NCBI GenBank assembly: GCA_963700475.1
Contig: CAVOXR010000001.1
Span: 124,001-188,000 of the forward strand
Direction of reading: 5' to 3'
DNA: 64,000 bases
Source of the DNA: Prado023 sp963700475
GTDB lineage: Bacteria > Actinomycetota > Actinomycetes > S36-B12 > CAIYMF01
The notes under the pieces were generated by a model, which saw nothing but the letters and a program-made list of their open reading frames with translations, was not told the DNA's origin and made no database searches. Below, piece by piece: positions 18,159 to 26,397 of the stretch. A program made the translations under genes and the position numbers. Positions within the stretch are counted from its first letter, which is position 1, and each line of letters begins with the position of its first letter.

Positions 18159-18907
18159 GTTGTGACTCCCGCGAGGCGCCCGGCATGTGGGGGTGGGTCA
18201 GTGACTGCCGTGACCCGCTCGTCGGAGGAGATCAGCCCGTCACTCATGTGCACCACCCGCTTGGCGTGCGCTGCCACGTCGTGCTCGTGGGTGATCACGA
18301 CCAGGGTGCGACCGGCCATGGACAGCTGGTCGAACAGATCGAGGATCTCGTGGGTGCTGTGCGAGTCCAGGGCCCCGGTCGGCTCGTCGGCGAGAAGCAG
18401 GACCGGGTTGGTCACGATCGCCCGCGCGACGGCGACCCGCTGCTGCTGCCCGCCGGACAGTTGCGACGGGCCGTGCTCGGCACGGTCAGAGAGCCCCACC
18501 CGGTCCAGGGCTGCGTGGGCCAGCTCGAGGGCCTCGGCCCGGTGGACCCCGCCGTAGATCAGGGGCAGGGCGACGTTGCGCAGCGCGCTGGTCCGCGGGA
18601 TCAGGTTGAAGCTCTGGAAGACGAAGCCGATCTTGCGGTTGCGGATCCGCGACAGCGAGGCCTCGTCGCGGCGGCGCACGTCCACGCCGTCGAGCAGGTA
18701 GCGCCCGCGGGTCGGCTCGTCGAGGCACCCGATGATGTTCATCAGGGTCGACTTGCCGGACCCGGAGGCCCCCATGATCGCGACGTAGTCACCGCGCTCG
18801 ACCACCAGGTCGACCCCCGCGACGGCGTGCACGACCGTCTCGTCCTCGTCCTCTCCGTAGGTCTTGGTGATGCCCGACAGGTGGATCACCGGACGAGTCC
18901 CGGGCAT
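18155..18907 (-). CDS. ABC transporter ATP-binding protein (LolD/MacB type)
   Basis: Cytosolic ATPase of 250 residues that powers the adjacent permease. Walker A is GASGSGKST (about 46-54), the signature is LSGGQQQRVAVARA (about 147-160), and Walker B is PVLLLADEPTGALD (about 167-180), followed by the H-loop VVITHE. The sequence is typical of the MacB/LolD/FtsE branch. The start codon shares one base with the adaptor's stop (TGATG at 18905-18909), and the end overlaps the permease start. A C-terminal extension of about 20 residues after the core has no recognised motif. Confidence 0.95.
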   Translation of the reverse strand: MPGTRPVIHLSGITKTYGEDEDETVVHAVAGVDLVVERGDYVAIMGASGSGKSTLMNIIGCLDEPTRGRYLLDGVDVRRRDEASLSRIRNRKIGFVFQSFNLIPRTSALRNVALPLIYGGVHRAEALELAHAALDRVGLSDRAEHGPSQLSGGQQQRVAVARAIVTNPVLLLADEPTGALDSHSTHEILDLFDQLSMAGRTLVVITHEHDVAAHAKRVVHMSDGLISSDERVTAVTDPPPHAGRLAGVTT

Positions 18908-20385
18908 CAGGCCGGCCCTCCGCGGGGGAATCCGCCACCGAGGGGGCTCCCACCGCCAGGGAACGTGAAGCCCGAACCCGAGTCCACCGTCGTCGGGATG
19001 ACGACCACATCACCCTCAGCCAGTCCGCTGACGATCTCGGTCCTCGAGTTGCCCTCGAGCCCGGTCTGGACGACGGTCGAGGTGTCGACGCCGTCCGTGC
19101 GAACGGTGACGGTGGAGATTGCGCCCACGGTCGTGACGGCTGAGGTCGGAACGTAGAGGACGTTGGAGGCGCTGCCGGTCTCGATGCTCACATCGGCGGT
19201 CTGGCCCAGCTTCAGGCCCTTGGTGCCCTCCACCAGGGAGACGGTCACCCCGTACTCGACCACGTTGTTCGTGACGGTCTCCTGGACGTCGATCGCGGTG
19301 ACCTCACCGGACTCCGACGTGTCGGTCGCGGGGAAGGTGATCGTGGCCGGCTGGCCCACCTTCACCTGCGTCGCGTCAGCCTCGGACACCATCGTGTCGA
19401 CCTCGAGTGCGGTCATATCGGTGATCACCACGAACCCGCCGCCCGCTGTCGAGGTGGTGCCGGATGCATCGGAGCCGGCCGACGTTGAGGACTGCCCCAC
19501 AACACCGTTGACTGAGGTGACAGTCCCGGAAGCGGGAGCCCGCAGCGTGGTCTCGTCGAGGGCCTGCTGGGCGGAATCCACCTGCACCTGGGCTGTCTCC
19601 ACCTGCGCGTTCGCGGACGCGACAGCCCCAGTCGTCGGACCCTGGCTGTCGACCGCGGCGCTGGCCTTTGCCGAGCTCACCTGCACCTTGGCCGCTGCGA
19701 CCTGGTTCTGCGCGTTCTGGATCGCCTGGGAGTCCTTGAGCAGAACGCTGTCGCGCGTGCTCTTCGCCTGCCTCAGTTCGTTGTCGGCGGCCTGCTTGGC
19801 CACGTCGGTCGCTGCCGGGTCGTTCATCGTGGCGTCGTAGGTCGCTTGGGCCGCGGCCACGGCCGTGTTCTGCTGGCTCTTGTCCAACTTGTAGCTCCGC
19901 TTGGCCTGGGCCAGTTGGTCCTGCGCACTGGTGACGCTGGCCTGGGCGGACTTCACCGACGCGTTGCTGCGTGCCTTCTCTGCCGATGTCTGCCCGGCCG
20001 TCGTCGAGGCCAGCTGGGCTTCGGCCGAGGCCAGCCCCGCCTTGGCCGTGCGCAGCTGCTGGCGCTGGGTCGTGTCATCGACCTTGGCCAGGGCCTCGCC
20101 CTTCTTGACCTTGTCTCCCACCACGACGTAGATGTCAGTGACAGTTCCCCCCGAGCCGGAGAAGTCGACATTCACGGTGGTCGCCGCCGACAGGTTGCCG
20201 CTGGCCGACACCGACGCGGTGACATCGCCCTTGGCGACCGTCGCCGTGCGATCCGATGACTCGGACGCGGCCGGCGTCGCGAAGGTGGCCGCTGCGACCA
20301 CCCCGACCGCGGCCACCGCGGCTACCAGCGCACCGTTGACCACCCACGTTCGACGCCTCACGACTGTCGCCCCCATCTGCTGCAT
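18907..20385 (-). CDS. Efflux adaptor (HlyD/MacA-like membrane fusion protein)
   Basis: Periplasmic-adaptor-type protein of about 492 residues anchored by one N-terminal helix (WVVNGALVAAVAAVGVVAAA). It has a split lipoyl/biotinyl domain (about 60-115 and again after the hairpin), a long alanine/glutamine-rich coiled-coil hairpin (about 115-270), a beta-barrel domain, and a membrane-proximal domain with TADVSIETGSASNVLYVP. The tail is Gly/Pro/Phe-rich (FTFPGGGSPLGGGFPRGG). It links with the ATPase and permease in the same operon. Start choice is uncertain: ATG at 20385 or 20376 are both reasonable, and an upstream start at 20484 would intrude on the operator repeats. It is divergent from the two-component system, which probably regulates it. 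Confidence 0.9.
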   Translation of the reverse strand: MQQMGATVVRRRTWVVNGALVAAVAAVGVVAAATFATPAASESSDRTATVAKGDVTASVSASGNLSAATTVNVDFSGSGGTVTDIYVVVGDKVKKGEALAKVDDTTQRQQLRTAKAGLASAEAQLASTTAGQTSAEKARSNASVKSAQASVTSAQDQLAQAKRSYKLDKSQQNTAVAAAQATYDATMNDPAATDVAKQAADNELRQAKSTRDSVLLKDSQAIQNAQNQVAAAKVQVSSAKASAAVDSQGPTTGAVASANAQVETAQVQVDSAQQALDETTLRAPASGTVTSVNGVVGQSSTSAGSDASGTTSTAGGGFVVITDMTALEVDTMVSEADATQVKVGQPATITFPATDTSESGEVTAIDVQETVTNNVVEYGVTVSLVEGTKGLKLGQTADVSIETGSASNVLYVPTSAVTTVGAISTVTVRTDGVDTSTVVQTGLEGNSRTEIVSGLAEGDVVVIPTTVDSGSGFTFPGGGSPLGGGFPRGGPA

Positions 20386-20484
20386 CTGTGCGTGGTCATC
20401 GCTGCTCCTCGGCCGTGTCACGTGCCCTACTCGGGCGACTGCCAAGCAGAGTGCCTCACCAGGCTGGTGGCACCCTGAGAGCAA

Positions 20485-20551
20485 CCTGTGAACACCCTGT
20501 GAACCGTCGCGGGACAGGAATCAGGTGTCGTCTTCACAGGTAATTCACAGG
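20485..20551. promoter_or_regulatory. Four-copy CCTGTGAA operator between efflux and two-component genes
   Basis: Direct repeats CCTGTGAA at 20485-20492 and 20496-20503 (period 11) are mirrored by inverted copies TTCACAGG at 20533-20540 and 20544-20551 (also period 11). Paired direct repeats about one helical turn apart are the usual target form for OmpR-type regulators. The block lies between divergent starts (20385 and 20562), so one regulator could control both transcripts. Identification as the site of the adjacent regulator is inference. Confidence 0.8.
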
Positions 20552-20561
20552 GATTTCCCAG

Positions 20562-21329
20562 ATGTCTGACACCTGGGACCCCCAGACTGGGCCGGTGAGC
20601 ACATCCAACCGACCCGACCACGCCACCGACCGGGCGCCGGAAGCCCGGCTGCTGATCGTCGACGACGAGCCGAACATCGTCGAGCTGCTCTCGGCCAGCC
20701 TGCGCTTCTCCGGGTTCGAGGTGCACACGGCCACCAACGGGACCCAGGCCCTGCACCAGGTCGCGGCGCTCGCCCCGGACCTCGTGGTGCTCGACGTGAT
20801 GATGCCGGGGCTCGACGGGTTCGAGGTCGTGCGCCGGATGCGCCAGGACGGGCACCTGTGCCCCGTTCTGTTCCTCACCGCCCGCGATGCGGTCGAGGAC
20901 CGGGTCACCGGCCTGACCCTCGGCGCCGATGACTACGTCACCAAGCCCTTCAGCCTCGGCGAGGTGCTGGCCCGGATCCGCGCCATCCTGCGGCGCGCCG
21001 GACTGGCACGACAACCCGGGACCGAGCGGATGGTGCTCGCCGACATCGAGCTCGACGAGGACGCCCACGAGGTGTTCAAAGCCGGCCAGCCAGTTGACCT
21101 GTCACCCACGGAGTTCAAGCTGCTGCGCTTCCTGATGGCCAACCAGGGCCGGGTGATGTCCAGGGCACAGATACTGGACCACGTGTGGCACTACGACTTC
21201 GGCGGGGAGGCGACGATCGTGGAGTCCTACGTGTCCTACCTGCGCCGCAAGATCGACACCACCGAGCCTCGGCTGCTGCACACCGTGCGCGGCGTCGGCT
21301 ACGTGCTGCGCGTCCCGCGGGGGTCCTGA
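20562..21329 (+). CDS. OmpR family response regulator
   Basis: DNA-binding response regulator of 255 residues. The receiver domain (about 28-145) has the acidic pair VDDEPN, the phospho-acceptor Asp78 in VVLDVMMPGLDG, the switch threonine in FLTARD and the lysine in YVTKPFS. The winged-helix DNA-binding domain (about 165-250) has LSPTEFKLLRFLM and YLRRKIDT ... VRGVGYVLR. The first 25 residues are non-conserved, so a GTG start at 20595 is possible. The partner kinase starts about 11 bases after its stop. The four-copy repeat in front of it suggests autoregulation plus control of the divergent efflux operon. Confidence 0.93.
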   Translation: MSDTWDPQTGPVSTSNRPDHATDRAPEARLLIVDDEPNIVELLSASLRFSGFEVHTATNGTQALHQVAALAPDLVVLDVMMPGLDGFEVVRRMRQDGHLCPVLFLTARDAVEDRVTGLTLGADDYVTKPFSLGEVLARIRAILRRAGLARQPGTERMVLADIELDEDAHEVFKAGQPVDLSPTEFKLLRFLMANQGRVMSRAQILDHVWHYDFGGEATIVESYVSYLRRKIDTTEPRLLHTVRGVGYVLRVPRGS

Positions 21330-21340
21330 TTCCCGGCCGC

Positions 21341-22858
21341 GTGGCTGCGCGCTGGCGGGCCACTCCTCTGCGCTCCCGCCTCGTCGGGCTGCTCCTCGTC
21401 CTCGTCGCGGCCGCCCTGCTGCTCGCCGGTGCGGCCACGGTTGCCGCCCTTCGGGGGTACTTGTTCAACCAGGTCGACCGCAACCTCGCCGACTTGGCTC
21501 GCCCGATCGCCAGTACGCAGTTGCGGCCCCTCCCGGGTGACGGGTTCGGCGCTCCCCGGCCCGGGCCGGTGGGTCGCGATGTGATGTACGTGCGCCTGTC
21601 CGACCCGACCGGGACGATCCACGAGACATTCGGCGACTCCTCGACGGTCATCGACCCTCCCGTGCTGCCTGACCTGACCGTGGCCGAGGCGACGGCCCTG
21701 GACGGCCGGGGCTACGTGGTCGACTCCCAGTCCGGCAGCACCCGGTGGCGGGTGGTCAGCGCGCCCCGGACGGACGGGTCCGGCTCGGTGTCGGTGGCCC
21801 AGGACATCAGCGGCATCGATGCCACGGTCAACCGCCTGATCCTCATCGAGTTGGCGATCGGCGCCCTGGTCCTCCTCGTGCTGGGCATCACCGGTCGGAT
21901 CCTGGTTCGCCGCAGCCTGCGCCCCCTGGGCGTGGTGGAGGAGACCGCCGCAGCGATCGCCGCCGGGGACCTGGACCGACGCGCGCCTGCGTCCGACCCG
22001 CGCACGGAGGTCGGTAGCCTCGCGCACTCCTTCAACACGATGGTCGACGACCTCGCCGGCGCCCTTGCCGCACAGCGGGCCTCCGAACAGGACGCCCTCG
22101 AGTCAGCAGGGAAGGCCCAGGCCTCGGAGGCACGGATGCGCCAGTTCGTGGCCGATGCCGGGCATGAGCTGCGAACCCCACTGACCTCCGTGCGGGGCTT
22201 CGCCGAGCTGTACCGGATCGGGGCGGTCGACCCGGGTCCGGCCCTCGACGACGCCATGTCGCGGATCGAGGCCGAAGCCGCCCGCATGGGCATCCTGGTC
22301 GACGACCTACTGCTCCTGGCCCGCCTCGATCAACAGAGACCGCTGGAGGTGACAGACGTCGAGGTTGTCGACCTCGTCACTGACGCAGTGACCGCCGCCC
22401 GCGCATCAGCCACCGACCGGGAGGTGGTCGTCCACATCAGCGACCCAGCCGTGGGGTTGTCCGTGCCAGGCGATCCCCTGCGTCTACGCCAGGTCGTGGA
22501 CAACCTGCTGTCCAACGCCCTGCGGTACTCACCTCCGGACCAGCCGGTGGACGTCATGATCGGGGTGCATCCCGGCACCGGCGAACAGCCGGGATGGGGA
22601 ACGATCGCGGTCCTCGACCACGGCCCCGGGATGCCCCCCGAGGTGGCCGCCCGGGCGTTCGAGCGGTTCTACCGCGCAGACGCCGCCCGCTCCCGAGCCG
22701 ACGGGGGATCCGGGCTGGGCCTGTCGATCGTGGCCGCGATCGTCGCCGAACATGGGGGCAGGGTGGACCTCGACTCGGCCGCCGGCCAGGGGTGCCAGGT
22801 GACGGTGTCCCTGCCGCTCACGATGGGCCGCTCGCGCATTGGCCCCTTCAGGGTTTGA
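21341..22858 (+). CDS. Sensor histidine kinase
   Basis: Membrane sensor kinase of about 505 residues that partners the response regulator. It has a first transmembrane helix (about 17-37, VGLLLVLVAAALLLAGAATV), an extracytoplasmic sensor domain (about 40-165), a second helix with ELAIGALVLLVLGI, a HAMP domain (RSLRPLGVVEETAAAIAAGD), the phospho-acceptor region FVADAGHELRTPLTS, and the ATPase domain with NLLSNALRYSPP, DHGPGMPPE and GGSGLGLSIV. The GTG start at 21341 is the first reasonable start after the regulator's stop; no ribosome site is obvious and coupled translation is likely. Its end overlaps the convergent methyltransferase gene by 11 bases. The signal sensed is unknown. Confidence 0.9.
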   Translation: MAARWRATPLRSRLVGLLLVLVAAALLLAGAATVAALRGYLFNQVDRNLADLARPIASTQLRPLPGDGFGAPRPGPVGRDVMYVRLSDPTGTIHETFGDSSTVIDPPVLPDLTVAEATALDGRGYVVDSQSGSTRWRVVSAPRTDGSGSVSVAQDISGIDATVNRLILIELAIGALVLLVLGITGRILVRRSLRPLGVVEETAAAIAAGDLDRRAPASDPRTEVGSLAHSFNTMVDDLAGALAAQRASEQDALESAGKAQASEARMRQFVADAGHELRTPLTSVRGFAELYRIGAVDPGPALDDAMSRIEAEAARMGILVDDLLLLARLDQQRPLEVTDVEVVDLVTDAVTAARASATDREVVVHISDPAVGLSVPGDPLRLRQVVDNLLSNALRYSPPDQPVDVMIGVHPGTGEQPGWGTIAVLDHGPGMPPEVAARAFERFYRADAARSRADGGSGLGLSIVAAIVAEHGGRVDLDSAAGQGCQVTVSLPLTMGRSRIGPFRV

Positions 22859-23585
22859 CCCCGCGTGCCAGGCGCAGGTCCCCGCCGATCGGTCCGACCA
22901 CCTTTCCGATCACCGCGGCGAACAGCCGGTTCACGGCGGTGTCCTCCCCCCAGGGGACGTACTGGATGGTCACGTCGGTGAAGCCGGCCTCCTCGACCAT
23001 GCGCCGCACGTCGTCCTCGGCCCACACCCACCCGGAGTCGTTCAGGATGCGGTGGGTCTGCGTGCCCGGCTCGACCCGCTCCCCGATGTTCAGCACCGCC
23101 CGCCCACCGGGGCGCAGCACCCGGAACACCTCGGCCACGACCCCGGACGGGTCCGGGAACGCCTCGAACACCGACATGCACGTGACCACCGTGAACGAGG
23201 CGTCCGGCCACGGCAGCGCTGCGGCGTCTCCGTGGACGATCTCCGCGGTGCCGGCGGCGATCCGCTCGCCCAGCCGCTTGCGGGCCAGCCCGACCTGGAG
23301 GTCGGACAGGTCGATGCCCGCCACCCGGTGCACCCGATCCGCCTGCCCGGCCAGGAACCCCGCCGAACCGCAGCCCAGTTCGAGCAGTTCGTCGTGCAGG
23401 CTCAGTTGCAGCGCGTCGGCCACGGCTGGGTACGAGCCCGAGTTCAGCACGGTGTGGGTGCTGACCCACCCGAGGGGCCCGCTCGGCACCCCGGCCCAAT
23501 CCCAATAGGCCCGCACGAACACCTTGCTCGCCGCGGCCCGCGGCCGGGCCACCAGCGTCGACACCGACCCACCGTTCGACAGCAT
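22848..23585 (-). CDS. Class I SAM-dependent methyltransferase (paralogue A)
   Basis: Soluble methyltransferase of 245 residues; substrate unknown. The SAM-binding motif I is ELLELGCGSAGFLAG (about 71-85), followed by the acidic loop end VAGIDLSD and the motif ALPWPDASFTVVTCM. The product-side region FRVLRPGGRAVLNIGE is typical of the UbiE/Methyltransf_11 group. The segment WAGVPSGPLGWVSTH near the N-terminus is shared with the gene at 24592-25350, showing the two are paralogues. The ATG at 23585 has GGGAGG upstream. The gene is divergent from the ATC-hydrolase-family gene that lies between the two paralogues. Confidence 0.9.
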   Translation of the reverse strand: MLSNGGSVSTLVARPRAAASKVFVRAYWDWAGVPSGPLGWVSTHTVLNSGSYPAVADALQLSLHDELLELGCGSAGFLAGQADRVHRVAGIDLSDLQVGLARKRLGERIAAGTAEIVHGDAAALPWPDASFTVVTCMSVFEAFPDPSGVVAEVFRVLRPGGRAVLNIGERVEPGTQTHRILNDSGWVWAEDDVRRMVEEAGFTDVTIQYVPWGEDTAVNRLFAAVIGKVVGPIGGDLRLARGVKP

Positions 23586-23825
23586 CCGAACCACCTCCCA
23601 GGTTCGATTCGAGCGTGGCACCCCAGACCATCGGGCGGAAGAGCAGAACGTCCCCGTTGCGTTGGACCGGGCCCTCGCGGCCAACACCGCGAAGCCCACC
23701 GCCACCTCTGAACCCCGACACTGGTGGGCCGTTCGGCCGTGCCCGGGCATGGTCCCCGGCGCTACCGTGGAGGTGGGACCACGGTCGTCGACACGACGGG
23801 GTCACCGCGGTCCGAAGGAGTGGTC

Positions 23826-24563
23826 ATGAACACCCTGACACAGGTCCGCACCGATCTGGGCACGCGCAGGAAGTTGCGCAGCTTCGAGCGGTTCCTGAAC
23901 CGTCACACCGACTCGCTGACCGGGCGGTTCGGCCCCGCCGACGCCGCGATCATGCGCCGGGAGATGCTCGATGAGTACCGGGCCCTGATCCCGCAGCTGC
24001 CCTACATCGGCGGGCGCCGCAACCCGTGGAACTCCAACCTCACGGCGGCGCCGATGGCGCTGGCGGTGTACAGGGTGGTGCTGCGCCACGGCGGCTCCGG
24101 ACAGGACGCCGGCGAGCTGGTCCTCGCCTACGCCCAACAGATGGTCGAGCGGATCCCCCGCCGCCTGCGCCCCCTGCTGCTGCGCCCCCGCCCCTCCCGC
24201 GCGCAGAAGGTGGCGCGCTGGACCCAGCAGCGCCGCTACCCCGAGGACTGGGTGGCCGAGTTCGTCGACGGCGCAGGCCAGCCCTTCGACTACGGCATGG
24301 ACGTCACCGAGTGCGCCATCGTCAAGTTCATGCACGCCCAGGACGCCGACGAGTTCACCCCATACCTGTGCCACCTTGACTACGTCATGGCAGAAGCCGC
24401 CGGATACGGGCTGACCCGCACCAAGACCCTGGCCTGGGGCTGCGACCGCTGCGACTTCCGCATGACGGCCAACGGCACGACCACCGCCACCTGGCCCCCC
24501 GACTTCCCGGAACGCACCTGCGGCCAATTGAGCACAACGCAAGAGTCGAGCACGACGGCCTAG
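23826..24563 (+). CDS. L-2-amino-thiazoline-4-carboxylic acid hydrolase family protein
   Basis: Protein of 245 residues matching the ATC_hydrolase family (AtcA-like), named for an enzyme of the pathway from aminothiazoline carboxylate to cysteine. Whether this member has that activity is unknown. Visible family traits are the helical N-terminal half, the central VTECAIVKFMHAQDADEFTPYLCHLDYVMAE split over about 160-190 (Cys163 and the LCHLD motif), and a C-terminal GCDRCDFRMT with paired cysteines. The ATG at 23826 has AAGGAG upstream. It sits between two paralogous methyltransferases and 28 bases before the second, so a common pathway is plausible. Confidence 0.82.
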   Translation: MNTLTQVRTDLGTRRKLRSFERFLNRHTDSLTGRFGPADAAIMRREMLDEYRALIPQLPYIGGRRNPWNSNLTAAPMALAVYRVVLRHGGSGQDAGELVLAYAQQMVERIPRRLRPLLLRPRPSRAQKVARWTQQRRYPEDWVAEFVDGAGQPFDYGMDVTECAIVKFMHAQDADEFTPYLCHLDYVMAEAAGYGLTRTKTLAWGCDRCDFRMTANGTTTATWPPDFPERTCGQLSTTQESSTTA

Positions 24564-24591
24564 CGGCCGCTCGGACAAGGGAGGTGTTGAG

Positions 24592-25350
24592 ATGAGAGGC
24601 ACGGAGGCACTGGCGAGGACGGGGACATCGGTCGCCGGTGTGGCGGGGTCGGCTGTGGAATCCGCCCAAGCAGCGATGACGGCGGGCTTCAGGGAGATGG
24701 CATGGTCCTGGGCCGGGGTCCCGAGCGGCCCGCTGGGCTGGGTCAGCAGCCACTGGACCATGCCACGGCTGCACAGCCAGCTGTACAAGGTGATGGACCG
24801 CGAGTTGGCCCTGCAGCCCGACGACGAGTTGCTCGAGGTGGCCTGCGGGTCCGCATTCTTCCTCGAGAAGTACGCCGGACATGTGGGGCGAGTGGCTGGT
24901 CTGGACCTGTCCGATGTCCAGATCGACCTCGCCAGGCAGCGCCTCGCCGACCGGATCGCGGCCGGCACGGCGGAGATCGTGCAGGGGGACGCGGGCACTC
25001 TGCCCTGGCCGGACGAGACGTTCAGCGTGGTGACGGTCATGGGGTCCTTCGAGTGCTTCCCCGAGCCGGAGAAGGTGCTGGCCGAGTCGTACCGAGTGCT
25101 GCGACGGGGCGGCCGGGCGGTGATGAACATCGGCGAGTGGGTCGAAGACGGTACCCAGACCCATCGCATACTCGACGCCCTGTGGGTGTGGAGCGAGGAC
25201 GACGTGCGGCGCATGGTCGAGCAGGCCGGGTTCACGGACGTGTCCATGTCCTACGCCAGCACGGCGGTCAACCGGCTCGACGACGTGATCAGCAAGCGCA
25301 TGGGCGCGATCGCCGCCGACATGCGAACCGTCCACGCCACCAAGGCCTGA
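24592..25350 (+). CDS. Class I SAM-dependent methyltransferase (paralogue B)
   Basis: Soluble methyltransferase of 252 residues. Motif I is LLEVACGSAFFLEKY (about 78-92), then VAGLDLSDVQIDLARQ and TLPWPDETFSVVTVM, followed by YRVLRRGGRAVMNIGE. These are the same positions and largely the same residues as in paralogue A (22848-23585), including WAGVPSGPLGWVSSH. The N-terminal about 40 residues are low-complexity and not conserved. A strong ribosome site (GGGAGG) precedes the ATG. It lies between the ATC-hydrolase-family gene and a HEAT-repeat gene on the same strand (30-base gap), suggesting a three-gene unit. Substrate unknown. Confidence 0.9.
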   Translation: MRGTEALARTGTSVAGVAGSAVESAQAAMTAGFREMAWSWAGVPSGPLGWVSSHWTMPRLHSQLYKVMDRELALQPDDELLEVACGSAFFLEKYAGHVGRVAGLDLSDVQIDLARQRLADRIAAGTAEIVQGDAGTLPWPDETFSVVTVMGSFECFPEPEKVLAESYRVLRRGGRAVMNIGEWVEDGTQTHRILDALWVWSEDDVRRMVEQAGFTDVSMSYASTAVNRLDDVISKRMGAIAADMRTVHATKA

Positions 25351-25380
25351 CCGCGCCCTTGGGGAAGGAGGTGGAGGGAG

Positions 25381-26052
25381 ATGGCCACGATGGACACTCA
25401 CCTGGCGAACCAGCAGTTGGTGGCAGCCCTGGAGTCTCCCGACGTCTCGGTGCGGCTGGCTGCCGCGCTCCACGCGGGTTCCCGACCGCTCCCCGACTAC
25501 ATCGAGGCGATCGTGAAGCGCTGTGCGGTCGAACCTGACTTCTTCGTGCGAGACATGCTCTCCTGGGCGCTGATCCGCAACGACCGGGCAGCGGTCACTG
25601 AGCGGTTGCTCGCCGAGCTCACCTCGACGACGCCACAAGCGCGGAGTCAGGCGCTGCACACCCTGTCGAAGCTCGCAGACCCGGCGGTCTGGCCTGCGAT
25701 CACCTCCGACCTGCTGTTCGAGACTGACGACGACGTTGCGCGCGCTGCCTGGCGGACCGCCGCCGGTCTCGTGCCCGCGGGCAGCGAGGGACGACTGGCC
25801 GAGGACCTGGCCACGCAGCTCGGGCGCGGTGGGCGCGAGGTTCGTCTGAGCCTCAGCCACGCACTTGCGATGCTGGGGGACGCGGCGTTGCCCGTACTGG
25901 AGCAGGAGGCCGCGTCGACCAACGAGACCGTGAGGGCGCACGCCATCGCCACGCTGCGGCTCATCGAGGATCCCGACGCGGCGTTCGACGACGCGGTCGA
26001 GGAAGCAAAGCGGGCGCACACCCTGCGCGGTGCCCCGATGGTCGGGGAATGA
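25381..26052 (+). CDS. HEAT-repeat domain protein
   Basis: Protein of 223 residues built of short paired helices. Repeats with the HEAT-like pattern are seen, for example SPDVSVRLAAALHAG (about 19-33), STTPQARSQALHTLSKLADPA, DDDVARAAWRTAAGLV and NETVRAHAIATLRLIEDPDA. These pack as an alpha-solenoid scaffold. Proteins of this kind act in binding partner proteins or assist enzymes such as lyases; no catalytic motif is visible. An excellent ribosome site (GGAGG twice) lies before the ATG. It follows methyltransferase paralogue B by 30 bases. A MerR-like stub follows immediately. Confidence 0.85.
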   Translation: MATMDTHLANQQLVAALESPDVSVRLAAALHAGSRPLPDYIEAIVKRCAVEPDFFVRDMLSWALIRNDRAAVTERLLAELTSTTPQARSQALHTLSKLADPAVWPAITSDLLFETDDDVARAAWRTAAGLVPAGSEGRLAEDLATQLGRGGREVRLSLSHALAMLGDAALPVLEQEAASTNETVRAHAIATLRLIEDPDAAFDDAVEEAKRAHTLRGAPMVGE

Positions 26053-26056
26053 GCCC

Positions 26057-26215
26057 GTGCTGATCGGCGAACCAGAGCAGCGCTCCGGGATCAGCTCCCG
26101 GATGCTTCGCCACTACGACCGAATGGGCGTCGTCTCGCCCAGCGAGCGCACCGCCGGCGGCCACCGGCGCTACACCGCGGGGACAGTTGGGGTCAGCTGG
26201 AGTAGCGCAGCATGA
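26057..26215 (+). pseudogene. Truncated MerR-family regulator
   Basis: A GTG-started frame encodes the DNA-binding N-terminus of a MerR regulator (RSGISSRMLRHYDRMGVVSP then GGHRRYT), but after about 42 residues it runs into unrelated sequence and stops at 26215. MerR proteins are normally over 100 residues, so the second helix pair, the dimerisation helix and effector domain are missing. No other frame downstream continues the family. It begins 5 bases after the HEAT gene's stop and was probably part of the same transcript. Deletion at about 26180 is the simplest explanation. Confidence 0.8.
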
Positions 26216-26349
26216 CATCGCGATCTGGGTCGCACCCCGGCTGAAGTCGATCGCCGGTCTCGACCCGTGGCCCCGAGCGTCTGGATTCCGTCAGGAATCG
26301 GCCGTTGTGCGTCCGGGAGTCGTCTGGATCGCGTGGCCGACAGGTGATG

Positions 26350-26370
26350 TGGGGCTGCAATGGGGCTGCA
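26350..26370. promoter_or_regulatory. Two direct repeats upstream of the kdp operon
   Basis: TGGGGCTGCA occurs at 26350-26359 and again at 26361-26370, a period of 11 bases, 28 bases before the first small kdp ORF. The spacing resembles targets of OmpR-type regulators such as KdpE, whose gene closes this operon. The assignment is a guess from position and spacing. Confidence 0.4.
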
Positions 26371-26397
26371 CGGTTCACTTCGTTGAAGGGTCGGCAC

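Noticed and set aside
20534..21068. Antisense frames opposite the response-regulator gene
   Set aside because: They run through conserved receiver and winged-helix coding sequence and have no independent support.
26216..26397. Possible riboswitch (c-di-AMP ydaO type) in the kdp leader
   Set aside because: I looked for the conserved ydaO core sequences and could not find them; only the direct repeat is supported.
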